DNA of 64,000 nt from Phycicoccus sp. M110.8 (lineage in GTDB: Bacteria > Actinomycetota > Actinomycetes > Actinomycetales > Dermatophilaceae). Position 1 is the first letter of the stretch. Each line of letters opens with the position of its first letter. The notes under the pieces were generated by a model that was not told the DNA's origin, searched no databases, and saw nothing but the letters and a program-made list of their open reading frames with translations. Both the position numbers and the translations under genes were made by a program. Below are positions 53,292 through 62,286 of the stretch, piece by piece. The stretch is taken from NCBI RefSeq assembly GCF_032464895.1, contig NZ_JAWDIC010000002.1, forward strand, positions 248,001 through 312,000, written 5' to 3'.

Positions 53292-55466
53292 TCAGCCGCG
53301 CTCGAGGAAGGCGGCCTGCTGCTCGTCCACCTGCTCGGCGACGGCGGCCGCGAGGTCGGGGTGGGCGGCCAGCTCGGGGTCCGCGGCGACGAGCGCGGTG
53401 GCGTCCTCGCGGGCCTGGTCGACCAGCGCCTCGTCGCGCAGGATCGACAGCCACTCCAGCGAGTTGCGCCCGCCGGACTGCCGGGCACCGAGCACGTCGC
53501 CCTCGCGCCGCTGCTCGAGGTCGAGCCGGGCGAGCTCGAACCCGTCGGTCGTCCCGGCCACCGCCTGCAGGCGGACGAGGGCCGACTCGGCGTCGGTGCT
53601 CGTGAACAGCAGGCACAGGCCGGCGTGCTGCCCGCGGCCCACGCGTCCGCGCAGCTGGTGCAGCTGGGAGACCCCGAACCGGTCGGCGTCCATGACCACC
53701 ATGACCGTGGCGTTGGGCACGTCGACGCCGACCTCGATCACCGTGGTCGAGACGAGCAGGTCGACCTCGCCGCGGTTGAACCGCGCCATCACGGCGTCCT
53801 TGGCCTCCGGCGGCATCCGCCCGTGCAGGACCTCGATGGTGAGGCCGGCGAGCGCCGGTGTCTCGCGCAGGGTGGCCTCCACGGCATACACGCTCGCGAG
53901 CTCGCGCGGGGCCTCGACGGGGTTGCCCTCCTCGTCGACCTCCTGCGGCAGGAAGGGCTCGTCCTCGACGCCCTTGTCGTCGCCGCCGATCCGCGGGCAG
54001 ACGACGTAGGCCTGCCGGCCGGCCCGCACCTCTTCGGCGATGCGCTCCCAGGTGCGCTCGACCCAGCGGGCGTTGTCGCCGGGCACGACGTGCGTCGCGA
54101 TCGGCGAACGGCCGCGCGGGAGCTCGCTCAGGGTCGAGGTCTCGAGGTCGCCGAACACGGTCATGGCGACGGTGCGCGGGATCGGCGTCGCGGTCATCAC
54201 GAGGACATGGGGCGGCTGGTTCCCCTTCTCCCGCAAGGCATCTCGCTGCTCGACCCCGAATCGGTGCTGCTCGTCGACGACGACGAGGGCGAGGTCGAAG
54301 AAGGACACGTTCTGCTGGATGAGCGCGTGCGTGCCGACGACGATCCCGGCGTCGCCGGAGGCCGCGTCGAGCAGTGCCTGCTTGCGCGCAGCGGTCGACT
54401 GCGAGCCGGTCAGCAGCGTGACGCGGGTGCCGATGTCGCTGCCGCCGAGCATCCCTCCCTCGGCGAGGTCGCCGAGCATCGCCGTGATCGACCGGTGGTG
54501 CTGGGCGGCCAAGACCTCGGTCGGGGCGAGCAGGGCCGCCTGCCCGCCCGCGTCGACGGCGGCCAGCATCGCCCGCAGCGCGATGACGGTCTTGCCGGAG
54601 CCGACCTCGCCCAAGAGCAGCCGGTGCATCGGGGTGTCGCGCGCCATCTCCTCGGCGAGCACCTCCCCCACCTCGCGCTGGCCGGCGGTGAGCTCGAACG
54701 GCAGCCGCGCGTCGAACGCCGCGAGCAGCCCGCCCTCGCGCGGGCGCCGGGCCAGCGTCTTCTCCTGCGCCTGCCGGTGCCGCCGTTGGGCCAGCACGGT
54801 CTGCAGGACCAGCGCCTCCTCGTACCGCAGCCGCTTGCGCGCCCGCTCCACCTCCGGCCAGCCGCTGGGCTGGTGGATGCCGCGCAGCGCCTCCAGCCGC
54901 GACGGCAGCCCGCGCGCGGCGGCGAGGTCGGCCGGGACGACGTCGACGACCGAGTCGAGCTGGTCGAAGACGAGGTTGAGGCTGTCGATGACGGTCCAGT
55001 TCTGGACCTTGGGCACCTGCAGGTAGATCGGCAGCAGCCGTCGGCGCGCGTCGAGGCCGTCGGAGTCCGGCGGCAGGATCTGGTAGTCGGGGTGGGTGAG
55101 CTGCCAGGTCCGGCCGTAGCGGCCCACCTTGCCGGCGAAGATCGCTCGCGCGCCCGGGACGAGGCGGCCCTCGTGCCCGTACGGCTTGAAGAAGGTCACC
55201 TCCATGTCGTTGGTGCCGTCGGTGATCGTGGCGGTGAGGATGCGGCCCCGGCGGTTGCGCATCGGGCGCGTGACGGCGTCGCGGACGTCGGCCACCACGA
55301 CGACGTACTCGCCCTCGTGCAGGCTCGTCAGGTCGGCGTCGAAGCTGGTGTAGCGCCGCGGCCAGAACCGCAGCAGGTCGCCCACGGTGTGCAGGTCGCG
55401 GCCGGCGGCCAGCTTGGGGGCCGCGCTCGAGACGACCGAGCGCAGGTTCGTGCTCTCGTCGACCAC
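53292..55466 (-). CDS. recG: ATP-dependent DNA helicase RecG
   Basis: RecG regresses stalled replication forks and processes branched DNA. The 724-residue protein has an N-terminal wedge/OB domain (VGDLLRFWPRRYTSF; FAGKVGRYGRTWQLTHPDYQIL), the helicase domain with LLGEVGSGKTVIALRAML (Walker A), VVDEQHRFGVEQRDAL (DExx), and the second helicase lobe VATHVVPG...RGRVGRGQHAGLCLLF (motif VI), and ends with the RecG wedge tail. The start is GTG at 55466. It follows the fakA-like gene by 2 bp. Confidence 0.96.
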   Translation of the reverse strand: MVDESTNLRSVVSSAAPKLAAGRDLHTVGDLLRFWPRRYTSFDADLTSLHEGEYVVVVADVRDAVTRPMRNRRGRILTATITDGTNDMEVTFFKPYGHEGRLVPGARAIFAGKVGRYGRTWQLTHPDYQILPPDSDGLDARRRLLPIYLQVPKVQNWTVIDSLNLVFDQLDSVVDVVPADLAAARGLPSRLEALRGIHQPSGWPEVERARKRLRYEEALVLQTVLAQRRHRQAQEKTLARRPREGGLLAAFDARLPFELTAGQREVGEVLAEEMARDTPMHRLLLGEVGSGKTVIALRAMLAAVDAGGQAALLAPTEVLAAQHHRSITAMLGDLAEGGMLGGSDIGTRVTLLTGSQSTAARKQALLDAASGDAGIVVGTHALIQQNVSFFDLALVVVDEQHRFGVEQRDALREKGNQPPHVLVMTATPIPRTVAMTVFGDLETSTLSELPRGRSPIATHVVPGDNARWVERTWERIAEEVRAGRQAYVVCPRIGGDDKGVEDEPFLPQEVDEEGNPVEAPRELASVYAVEATLRETPALAGLTIEVLHGRMPPEAKDAVMARFNRGEVDLLVSTTVIEVGVDVPNATVMVVMDADRFGVSQLHQLRGRVGRGQHAGLCLLFTSTDAESALVRLQAVAGTTDGFELARLDLEQRREGDVLGARQSGGRNSLEWLSILRDEALVDQAREDATALVAADPELAAHPDLAAAVAEQVDEQQAAFLERG

Positions 55467-55468
55467 GC

Positions 55469-57163
55469 CTACTCGACTCCCAGCAGCAGCGGGTAGTGGG
55501 GCTGACCGCCCTCGATCACCTGGACGTCGAGGTCCCGCTGGGCCTGGCGCACCCGCTGGCCCACGGCCTCACCCAGGCCCTCCGGGGCGCCCTCCCCCGT
55601 CACCACCGTGACGATCTCGCCGCCGCTGGACAGCAGCCGCGTGAGCACCTCGACCCCCACCGCCTCGAGGTCGTCGCCCACCACGACGACGTCGCCCGAC
55701 ACCGCCCCCAGGACGTCGCCCGGGGCGCACGGGCCGGCACTGGTGAGCGCCTCCTTGCTGGCGACGGCGACCGCGCCGTGCCGGGTCGCCGCGGCCGCGT
55801 GGCCCATCTCCGAGGCGTTGCGGGCGGCGCTCGCCGTGGCCTCCCAGACCGCCATCGCGGCCAGCCCCTGCACCGCCGTGCGCGAGCGGACGACGTGGAC
55901 CTCCACACCGTCGGCCTCCGCCGCCCGGGCGGCCGCGTGCGCCGCCATCTCGGTGTCGCGGTCGTTGGGGAGCATCAGGACCGACGGGGCGCCGGTGGCG
56001 CGCACCGCGTCGAGCAGCTGGCCCGCCGAGGCGCGCCGGCCGGGGCCGCTGGCCACCACCACGGCGCCGGCCGCCTCGAACACGGTGGCCAGGCCCGGCC
56101 CGGCCGCACACGCGACGACGGCGACGCCCGTGACGTGGCGCTCCCGGCGCGCCGCCTGGTCGGCGAAGTGCGTGACCCGCACCCGGAACGGCCGGCCCGC
56201 GTCGATCCCCGCCTCGAGCGCGGCCCCGACGTCGTCGACGTGGACGTGGACGTTCCACAGCTCGGGACCACCGACGACGAGCAGCGAGTCGCCGAGGGCG
56301 TCGAGGGTCGTGCGCAGCGTGGCCGCGCGGCCCTCGTCGCTGTCGCGCAGCAGGTACATCACCTCGTATGCCGGTCCGCCCTCGACGAGGTCGCCGTCAC
56401 CGGTGGACGACCCGCCGTGCGAGCCCACCGGCTCGACCACCCCGCCGTTGCTGCGGGTCCAGTCCTCCCGTCGGCGCAGGGTCTGGTCCTCGGTGAACGG
56501 CTCGACCCGCTCGCCGACCTGGGTGGCGTCCTGGTGCACGACCCGGGCGAGGGCCTCGAGCATGAGCACGTACCCCGCGGCCCCGGCGTCCACGACCCCG
56601 GCACGGGCGAGGGCCGGGAGCTGCTCGGTCGTCTTGCGGAGCGCGACGGTGGCGGCGTCGAGGGCGGCCTCGGCGACCGCCGCGAGGCCGTCGTCCACCG
56701 GCTCGGCTCCCGCCAGGGCCGCCGCGTGCGCGACGGTGAGGATCGTCCCCTCGGCGGGGTGCATGACGCTGGCGCGGGCCCGGTCGCTGGCCCGGGCGAG
56801 GCCGTCGGCCATCACGGACGCGTCGGCTGTCTCGACGCCCCGCTCGGCGATCGCCTCGGCGAACCCGCGCACGAGCTGGCTGAGGATGACGCCGGAGTTG
56901 CCCCGCGCGGTGAGCAGCATCGCGTGCGCGAGGTCGCCGCACTCCTGCTCGAGCGAGGCCTCGCCGAGGATGCCGGCCCGCTCGTGCTCGGTGCGGACGG
57001 CGTCGAGCGCGGCGTCCAGGGTGAGGTAGAGGTTGGTACCCGTGTCGCCGTCGGGGACGGGGAAGACGTTGAGCGCGTCGATCTCGGCACGCCGGGCGGC
57101 GAAGGCGGCCCGGGTGAGCACAGCCCACCGCCGGGCATCGGCGGCGGTGAGGGCATCGAGCAC
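55469..57163 (-). CDS. DAK2-domain protein, fatty-acid-kinase (FakA)-like
   Basis: A 564-residue protein. The N-terminal DhaL/DAK2 domain has ALNVFPVPDGDTGTNLYLTLDAA (Asp residues binding Mg-ATP), MLLTARGNSGVILSQLVRGF and VVDAGAAGYVLMLEAL; the C-terminal part is the FakA-type domain. FakA phosphorylates fatty acids delivered by FakB; this one is fakA-like by domain order, and no fakB is adjacent. The GTG start is at 57163. It is followed by recG, the common actinobacterial pair, and is divergent from rpmB. Confidence 0.88.
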   Translation of the reverse strand: MLDALTAADARRWAVLTRAAFAARRAEIDALNVFPVPDGDTGTNLYLTLDAALDAVRTEHERAGILGEASLEQECGDLAHAMLLTARGNSGVILSQLVRGFAEAIAERGVETADASVMADGLARASDRARASVMHPAEGTILTVAHAAALAGAEPVDDGLAAVAEAALDAATVALRKTTEQLPALARAGVVDAGAAGYVLMLEALARVVHQDATQVGERVEPFTEDQTLRRREDWTRSNGGVVEPVGSHGGSSTGDGDLVEGGPAYEVMYLLRDSDEGRAATLRTTLDALGDSLLVVGGPELWNVHVHVDDVGAALEAGIDAGRPFRVRVTHFADQAARRERHVTGVAVVACAAGPGLATVFEAAGAVVVASGPGRRASAGQLLDAVRATGAPSVLMLPNDRDTEMAAHAAARAAEADGVEVHVVRSRTAVQGLAAMAVWEATASAARNASEMGHAAAATRHGAVAVASKEALTSAGPCAPGDVLGAVSGDVVVVGDDLEAVGVEVLTRLLSSGGEIVTVVTGEGAPEGLGEAVGQRVRQAQRDLDVQVIEGGQPHYPLLLGVE

Positions 57164-57214
57164 GGTGGCAGGCTAACGTCAGGGGCCGTCGGCGAGGCGG
57201 CCATCGGCGCCGTT

Positions 57215-57244
57215 TTGGTCGATGAGCCACCGCTCGGCTACGCT
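57215..57244 (+). promoter_or_regulatory. rpmB: Promoter of rpmB
   Basis: -35 TTGGTC (57215-57220), 18-bp spacer, -10 TACGCT (57239-57244), 96 bp before the rpmB start codon. This fits the primary sigma consensus of actinobacteria. Confidence 0.55.
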
Positions 57245-57339
57245 TGACCGGTTCCCGTGAACCTCTCCGTCGCTGGCTCCTGCCCGCGGTGGATCACGGG
57301 GCGCCCCGAGTTTGTACGCATCGAACCAGGAGAACACCC

Positions 57340-57534
57340 GTGGCTGCCAACTGCGACGTCTGCGGCAAGGGACCGGGCTTCGGTCACAACATCTCGCACT
57401 CGCACCGCCGCACCAAGCGTCGTTGGAACCCCAACATCCAGCGCGTGAAGGCTCTGGTGGGCGACGCGGGCGTGACCCCGAAGCGTCTCAACGTCTGCAC
57501 CTCGTGCCTGAAGGCCGGCAAGGTCAAGCGCTGA
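57340..57534 (+). CDS. rpmB: 50S ribosomal protein L28
   Basis: A 64-residue L28 with [34 protein letters not shown] and [13 protein letters not shown], that is, the four-Cys zinc-type. The GTG start at 57340 has a ribosome site (AGGAG) 8-9 nt upstream. A leader of about 90 nt precedes it. Confidence 0.97.
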   Translation: MAANCDVCGKGPGFGHNISHSHRRTKRRWNPNIQRVKALVGDAGVTPKRLNVCTSCLKAGKVKR

Positions 57535-57557
57535 CCCAGCCTCCCGGCACACGCACT

Positions 57558-57591
57558 CGAAGCCGATCTCCCCACGGGGAGGTCGGCTTCG
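57558..57591 (+). terminator. rpmB terminator
   Basis: A 16-bp stem with one mismatch (CGAAGCCGATCTCCCC at 57558-57573; GGGGAGGTCGGCTTCG at 57576-57591), 24 bp after the rpmB stop. Confidence 0.75.
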
Positions 57592-57649
57592 GTCGTTGAC
57601 GGGGCCTCGACGCCGGACCACACGGCCGCGACCTGCTCCGGCTTCCCGC

Positions 57650-57701
57650 GGCTTTGGGGGTGCAGGAGTGACCCATCGGCCACTCCTGCACCCCCAAAGC
57701 C
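57650..57701. repeat. Perfect 21-bp inverted repeat after thiL
   Basis: Left arm 57650-57670, beginning GGCTTTGGGGGTGCAGG and ending AGTG; loop ACCCATCGGC; right arm 57681-57701 exactly complementary. It lies between the rpmB terminator and the thiL stop and probably acts as the thiL terminator. Its outer CTTTG/CAAAG pairs resemble those of the 25223 hairpin. Confidence 0.85.
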
Positions 57702-57728
57702 CGGGGAGTCCCGTGCCGGGCAGGTCGC

Positions 57729-58763
57729 TCAGCCGGCGAAGTGGTCCCAGCCGCGGGGCTGCTGGGGCTCACCGTCGAGGGTGACGCCCTCGCCCTCCTC
57801 GACCCGGCCCAGCGCCCGCCACCCCGGCGGCAGCTCACCGCCGAACGTCGCGAGCAGGCTGTGCTCCTCCCCACCGGCGAGCACGCACTCGAGCGCCCCG
57901 TCGCCGACCACCTCGCGCAGCACGTCCACGTCGGGCGCCAAAAGCGCCGAGTCGAGGGCCACCCGCACCCCGCTGGCCGCTGCCAGCCGGGACCCGTCAC
58001 GCAGCAGCCCGTCCGACACGTCGAGCATCGCCGTCGCCCCGCTCGCCGCAGCCCGGGGGCCGGCCGCCAGCGGCGTCGTCGGCCGCAGGTGGTGCGCGAC
58101 GCACTCGGCAGCGGTGCCGCTCCACCCCTCTGCCTCGCGAGTGGCGTGGCCCCGGCCCCCGGCGCCGGCCTCGCCCCGGGCAGCGTCGCCCCGAACAGCC
58201 TCGTCCCTGACAGCCCCGGCCCGGAGCAGCTCCAGGCCTGCTGCCGAGCGCCCCAGCGTGCCGCAGACGGCGACCACGTCACCGGGGCGGGCGCCCGAGC
58301 GCAGGACGGGGCGGCCCGGCAGGTCCCCCAGCGCCGTTACGGCGACCGCGAGGACCCCCGCGGGCGCGGACGACAGGTCGCCACCTGCCACGGCGACCCC
58401 CGCCTCCGCGGCCCGGGCGCCCAGCTCCCGGGCGAAGTCGAGCACCCAGTCCACCTCCACGGCCGGGTCCGCCATGAGTGCGACGAGCACGGCCGTCGGC
58501 CGGCCGCCCATCGCGGCGACGTCGGCGAGGTTCTGGGTGAGCGCCTTGGCCGCGACGTCGGCCCCGCTGGACCACTCGTCCACCCAGTCGCGCCCACGGA
58601 CCATCGTGTCGGTCGTGGCGACCGTCCGGCTCCCCGTGGCGAGGACGGCCGCGTCGTCCCCCGGGCCCACCGGCATACCCGGCCCGCCGGTGAAGAACGG
58701 GAAGATCTCGGCCAGCAGGGCACCCTCGGACACCTGCGCGAGCGTGCGCGCCTGGTCGGGCAC
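57729..58763 (-). CDS. thiL: Thiamine-monophosphate kinase
   Basis: ThiL makes thiamine pyrophosphate from thiamine phosphate. The 344-residue protein shows GPGDDAAVLATGSRTVATTDTMVRGRDWVDEWSSGADVAAKALTQNLADVAAMGGRPTAVLVAL and AGGDLSSAPAGVLAVAVTALG, with Asp clusters for Mg-ATP, and LDVSDGLLRDGSRLAAASGV. Between ELLRAGAV and ECVAHHLRP is an insert of about 30 residues rich in Gly, Ala, Glu and Arg (RGDAARGEAGAGGRGHATRE). The start is GTG at 58763 with ribosome site GAGGAGG. Confidence 0.95.
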   Translation of the reverse strand: MPDQARTLAQVSEGALLAEIFPFFTGGPGMPVGPGDDAAVLATGSRTVATTDTMVRGRDWVDEWSSGADVAAKALTQNLADVAAMGGRPTAVLVALMADPAVEVDWVLDFARELGARAAEAGVAVAGGDLSSAPAGVLAVAVTALGDLPGRPVLRSGARPGDVVAVCGTLGRSAAGLELLRAGAVRDEAVRGDAARGEAGAGGRGHATREAEGWSGTAAECVAHHLRPTTPLAAGPRAAASGATAMLDVSDGLLRDGSRLAAASGVRVALDSALLAPDVDVLREVVGDGALECVLAGGEEHSLLATFGGELPPGWRALGRVEEGEGVTLDGEPQQPRGWDHFAG

Positions 58764-58902
58764 GGCGTGACCTCCTCGTGACGGGTCCTGGGGAGACGGG
58801 TGGGACACGGGCACGGTAGCGTCTGGGTCACCGTGGCGCCCCGCCGCGGCAGGTTCTCTCGGGACGCCTCCGTCCCGGCCAACCAGGAAGAAGAGGTGTC
58901 AC

Positions 58903-59139
58903 GTGGTGGTCCAGGCCTACATCCTGATCCAGACCGAGGTCGGCAAGGCGGCGACAGTGGCCGAGGCCATCGCAGGCATCGCCGGTGTGGTGCTGGCCGA
59001 GGACGTCACCGGCCCCTACGACGTGATCGCCCGCGTCGAGGCCAACACCGTCGACGAGCTGGGCAAGCTCGTCATCGCCAAGATCCAGGACGTCGCGGGC
59101 ATCACCCGCACCCTGACCTGCACCGTCGTCCACGTCTGA
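58903..59139 (+). CDS. Stand-alone Lrp/AsnC ligand-binding (RAM) domain protein
   Basis: A 78-residue protein consisting of only the alpha/beta RAM domain of Lrp/AsnC regulators: VQAYILIQTEVGKAATVAEAIAGIAGVVLAEDVTGPYDVIARVEAN...IQDVAGITRTLTCTVVHV. There is no DNA-binding helix-turn-helix. Such single domains bind amino acids or interact with full-length Lrp proteins. GTG at 58903. It is followed 1 bp later by the DUF3515 gene, a common pair near thiL and ddl. Confidence 0.9.
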   Translation: MVVQAYILIQTEVGKAATVAEAIAGIAGVVLAEDVTGPYDVIARVEANTVDELGKLVIAKIQDVAGITRTLTCTVVHV

Positions 59140-59140
59140 C

Positions 59141-59614
59141 GTGCGCCGCGCCGCGCGTCGGCGCGCGCTCCTCGCAGCCGCCGGCCTCCTGATCCTCGGG
59201 ACGGCCGGCGCTGTCGTGTATGCCGTGTGGCCGCGCGGCGTCGACGTGGCCGTCCCCGGCTATGCCGGCACCGGCTGCGACGCCGCCTCCGGGGCGTGGC
59301 CGAAGCGCGTGGCCGGGCGCGACCGCGTGGACACCTCCCCGGCGTCCGCCCGGACCCGCGCGTGGGGCGACCCTGCCGTCGTCGCCCGGTGCGGCCTGCC
59401 CGCGCTCGGCCCGACGACCGACGAGTGCCTCGACGTCGACGGCGTGGGCTGGGTGGTCGAGCGGCTGTCCGACGGCGCCCGCTTCACGACGTTCGGCACG
59501 GACCCTGCGATCGAGGTCCTGGTCCCCAGCGCCTACGCCCCCGAACCGCTCCTCCTGCCTGCGTTCGGCCCCGCCGCGAAGGCCCTGCCCCAGAACGGCC
59601 GCCACTGCTCCTGA
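59141..59614 (+). CDS. DUF3515 domain protein
   Basis: A 157-residue protein with one N-terminal membrane segment (ALLAAAGLLILGTAGAVVYAV) after a basic start (RRAARRR), then an outside domain with four Cys (GYAGTGCDAA, VARCGLPAL, DECLDVDG and NGRHCS). The DUF3515 family is actinobacterial and lies beside ddl; I know of no function. GTG start at 59141, co-transcribed with the AsnC domain. An inverted repeat follows at 59642. Confidence 0.88.
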   Translation: MRRAARRRALLAAAGLLILGTAGAVVYAVWPRGVDVAVPGYAGTGCDAASGAWPKRVAGRDRVDTSPASARTRAWGDPAVVARCGLPALGPTTDECLDVDGVGWVVERLSDGARFTTFGTDPAIEVLVPSAYAPEPLLLPAFGPAAKALPQNGRHCS

Positions 59615-59641
59615 CGGCCCGCCGTCACCCTTCCCTAACTT

Positions 59642-59702
59642 GTTGCCAGCAGGTGGTCATGCGGGAGCTGGATCGGCGTCCCCGTGACCACCACGTGGCA
59701 AC
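59642..59702. terminator. Long inverted repeat between DUF3515 and ddl
   Basis: Arms GTTGCCAGCAGGTGGTCA (59642-59659) and TGACCACCACGTGGCAAC (59685-59702), 14 of 18 positions complementary with the mismatches clustered in the middle. It lies between convergent genes and could end transcription from both. Confidence 0.5.
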
Positions 59703-59732
59703 ACGTGGGCAGCGTTGCCGGTCGGCGACGGG

Positions 59733-60866
59733 CTAGCGGAGTCCGACGGGGCGCTCGAGCGCGAGCTGGATCAGCTCGTCGATGAGGTCGCGGTAGGACA
59801 GGCCGGTCGCCTCCCACATCTGCGGGTACATCGAGTGCGGCGTGAACCCCGGCATCGTGTTGATCTCGTTGACGACGACGTCACCGGCGTCCGTGTAGAA
59901 GCAGTCGACCCGGGCCAGCCCCTCGCACCCGAGCGCCTCGAACGCGGCGGCGGCCAGCCGCTGCACCTCCTTGGACACGGTGTCGGGCACGTCCGCCGGG
60001 CACGACAGCACGGCCCCGTCGTCGAGGTACTTCGCCTCGAAGTCGTAGAACTCGTGGCCGCCCTCGGCGGTCACCGCGATCTCCCCGACGTGCGAGACCC
60101 GCGGCCCGTCGGTGCCGCGTCCCTGGAGCACGGCGCACTCGATCTCGCGGCCGACGATCCCCTGCTCGACGACGACCTTGCGGTCGTGCTGGCGCGCGAT
60201 CTCGATGGCGCCCTCGAGCGCCTCGGGGTCGGACACCTTGGAGATGCCCATGCTCGACCCGGCGCGGGCCGGCTTCACGAAGACGGGGTACTTCAGCGCC
60301 GCCACGGCCTCCATGGCGGCCGCCTTGTCGCGGCGCCACTGCACGTCGGTGACCACCACATACGGCCCGACGGGAAGCCCGGCGCCCGCGAAGAGCACCT
60401 TCATGTAGTGCTTGTCCATGCCGGCGGCCGAGGCGAGGACGCCCGACCCGACGTAGCGGATGTCGGCCATCTCGAGCATGCCCTGGATGGTGCCGTCCTC
60501 GCCGAACGGCCCGTGCAGCAGCGGGAACACCACGTCGACCTCGCCCAGGTCGCGCGGGATCTCCTGCGCCTCGAACGTGGTCAGGGTGCGGTTGGTCGTG
60601 GACAGCGGCACGACGACGCCGGCGCCGCTGTCGTGGGCCACCTCGGGGGTGGCCGTGGCGGTGAGCTCGAGCCGGGAGGGGTCCCCGTCGGAGAGCACCC
60701 AGTGGCCCTCACGGGAGATGCCGATCGGGATGACGTCGTACGCGTCGCGGTCGATCGCGCGCATGACGCCCGCGGCCGTGGCGCACGAGACCGCGTGCTC
60801 CGAGGAGCGACCGCCGAAGACGATGGCGACGCGCGGCTTGCGGGGCGTGGGCTGGTCGGTGCTCAT
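59733..60866 (-). CDS. ddl: D-alanine--D-alanine ligase
   Basis: Ddl joins two D-alanines for peptidoglycan. The 377-residue protein has VAIVFGGRSSEHAVSCATAAGVM, VVFPLLHGPFGEDGTIQGMLEMADIRYVGSGVLASAAGMDKHYMK, VFVKPARAGSSMGISKV (ATP-grasp Lys and loop), EGGHEFYDFEAKY and VVNEINTMPGFTPHSMYP (metal ligands). The specificity residue is in SSMGISKV-FYDFEAKY of the Ala type. Divergent from the Cys/Met-metabolism enzyme. Confidence 0.96.
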   Translation of the reverse strand: MSTDQPTPRKPRVAIVFGGRSSEHAVSCATAAGVMRAIDRDAYDVIPIGISREGHWVLSDGDPSRLELTATATPEVAHDSGAGVVVPLSTTNRTLTTFEAQEIPRDLGEVDVVFPLLHGPFGEDGTIQGMLEMADIRYVGSGVLASAAGMDKHYMKVLFAGAGLPVGPYVVVTDVQWRRDKAAAMEAVAALKYPVFVKPARAGSSMGISKVSDPEALEGAIEIARQHDRKVVVEQGIVGREIECAVLQGRGTDGPRVSHVGEIAVTAEGGHEFYDFEAKYLDDGAVLSCPADVPDTVSKEVQRLAAAAFEALGCEGLARVDCFYTDAGDVVVNEINTMPGFTPHSMYPQMWEATGLSYRDLIDELIQLALERPVGLR

Positions 60867-60935
60867 CGCCGACGAGCGTATCCCGCCCGGTGGCCCGCGC
60901 CGTCACCCGCCGCGCCTCACGCCTACGCTGGCCGC

Positions 60936-62060
60936 GTGACCTCCCACGACCTGCCCGACGTGCCCAAGCCCGCAGCGGACGTCGCCGCCCACGACGACCT
61001 GTCCCCGGCCTCGCGCGTGGTGGCGCTCGGGCGCCCGGCTCGCGTCCCGGGTGCCGGCGTGAGCCCTCCGCTGGAGCTCTCCTCGACGTATGCCGCGGGC
61101 GGCCCGCAGGGGTACGCCCGGGGCGGCAACCCCACGTGGTCGGCGTTCGAGGAGGCCCTCGGCAGCCTCGAGGGCGGCGATGCGCTGGTCTTCGCATCCG
61201 GCATGGCCGCGGTGAGTGCCGCCCTGTCCCTCGCGCCCCACGGCAGCCCCGTCGTCGCCTCGAAGACCGCGTACAACGGCACCGTGGCCTCGCTGCTCGA
61301 CGCCGAGCGCGACGGTAGCCACGAGGTGCGCTGGGTCGACCTCACCGACACGGCCGCCGTGGTGGCCGCGCTCGACGGCGCGGCCATGGTCTGGCTGGAG
61401 TCGCCGAGCAACCCGCTCCTGGAGGTGGCCGACCTGCCCGCCATCGCAGCCGCCGCCCGCGAGCGCGGCGTGCTGTCCGTGTGCGACAACACGTTCGCCA
61501 CTCCCCTGGGCCAGCAACCGCTGTCCTTCGGCGTCGACGTCGTAGTGCACTCGGTGACCAAGTACCTCAGCGGCCACAGCGACCTCATCCTCGGCGCCAC
61601 CGTCACCGCCTCCACCGAGGCCGGCACCGCCCTGCACGACCGCCTCGCGCACCACCGCCTCCTCGGCGGCGGCATCGCCGGGCCGATGGAGACGTGGCTC
61701 GCCCTGCGGGGGCTGCGCACCCTGCACGTGCGGCTCGAGCGCGCCACCGCGAATGCCGCGGCGCTGGCCGAGCGGCTCCACGGCCACCCGTCCGTGGAGC
61801 GGGTCCGCTACCCCGGCTTCGGGGCGATGGTGTCCCTCGAGGTCGTGGGTGGACCCGAGGCCGCCGAGCGCGTCGCCGACGCCGTGCACCTGTGGAGCCA
61901 CTCGACCAGCCTCGGCGGCGTGGAGTCCCAGGTCGAGCGTCGTCGGCGGCACGTCCTGGAGCCCGAGACCACCCCGGAGAACCTGCTGCGCCTGTCGGTC
62001 GGCATCGAGGACGTCGAGGACCTCTGGCGCGACCTCGACCAGGCCCTCCGCCACGCCTGA
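60936..62060 (+). CDS. Cys/Met-metabolism PLP-dependent enzyme (cystathionine gamma-lyase/synthase-like)
   Basis: A 374-residue fold-type I PLP enzyme of the gamma family: PPLELSSTYAAGGPQGYARGGNPTWSAFEEALGSLEGG, ALVFASGMAAVSAALSL, VWLESPSNPLLEVADL, CDNTFATPLGQQPLSFGVDVVVHSVTKYLSGHSDLILGA (PLP Lys in SVTKYLSGH). The C-terminal domain SHSTSLGGVESQVERRRRH is present. Exact reaction (cystathionine lyase, synthase, methionine lyase) is not decided. The GTG at 60936 starts TSHDLPDVPKPAADV. Divergent from ddl. Confidence 0.9.
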   Translation: MTSHDLPDVPKPAADVAAHDDLSPASRVVALGRPARVPGAGVSPPLELSSTYAAGGPQGYARGGNPTWSAFEEALGSLEGGDALVFASGMAAVSAALSLAPHGSPVVASKTAYNGTVASLLDAERDGSHEVRWVDLTDTAAVVAALDGAAMVWLESPSNPLLEVADLPAIAAAARERGVLSVCDNTFATPLGQQPLSFGVDVVVHSVTKYLSGHSDLILGATVTASTEAGTALHDRLAHHRLLGGGIAGPMETWLALRGLRTLHVRLERATANAAALAERLHGHPSVERVRYPGFGAMVSLEVVGGPEAAERVADAVHLWSHSTSLGGVESQVERRRRHVLEPETTPENLLRLSVGIEDVEDLWRDLDQALRHA

Positions 62061-62142
62061 CCCCTGAGCCAGCATGACCCTGGGCCGCATCCGAGCCGGG
62101 GTGGCGGGCAGCCCCGCGGAGCCGCCATCCCCACCACGTCAT

Positions 62143-62275
62143 GCCACCTGACCGCGGTCAAGCGCTGCACATGCGCGGCCACGTGGCCCGAAGTGGGGTG
62201 CATCTCCCACTTGAGGCCACCTGACCGCGGTCAGGCGCTCTGCCTGCGGGGCCCGGTGGCCCGAAGTGCGGGAGG
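62143..62275. repeat. Two-copy direct repeat with TGACCGCGGTCA palindromes
   Basis: Copy 1 from 62143 and copy 2 from 62216 start GCCACCTGACCGCGGTCA, each followed by (A/G)GCGCT and later by GGCCCGAAGTG. The repeat period is 73 bp. Inside each is the perfect 12-bp palindrome TGACCGCGGTCA. They lie between convergent genes (the PLP enzyme and gpsA). They could be terminators or a binding array. Confidence 0.75.
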
Positions 62276-62286
62276 AGGAGCTCGGG

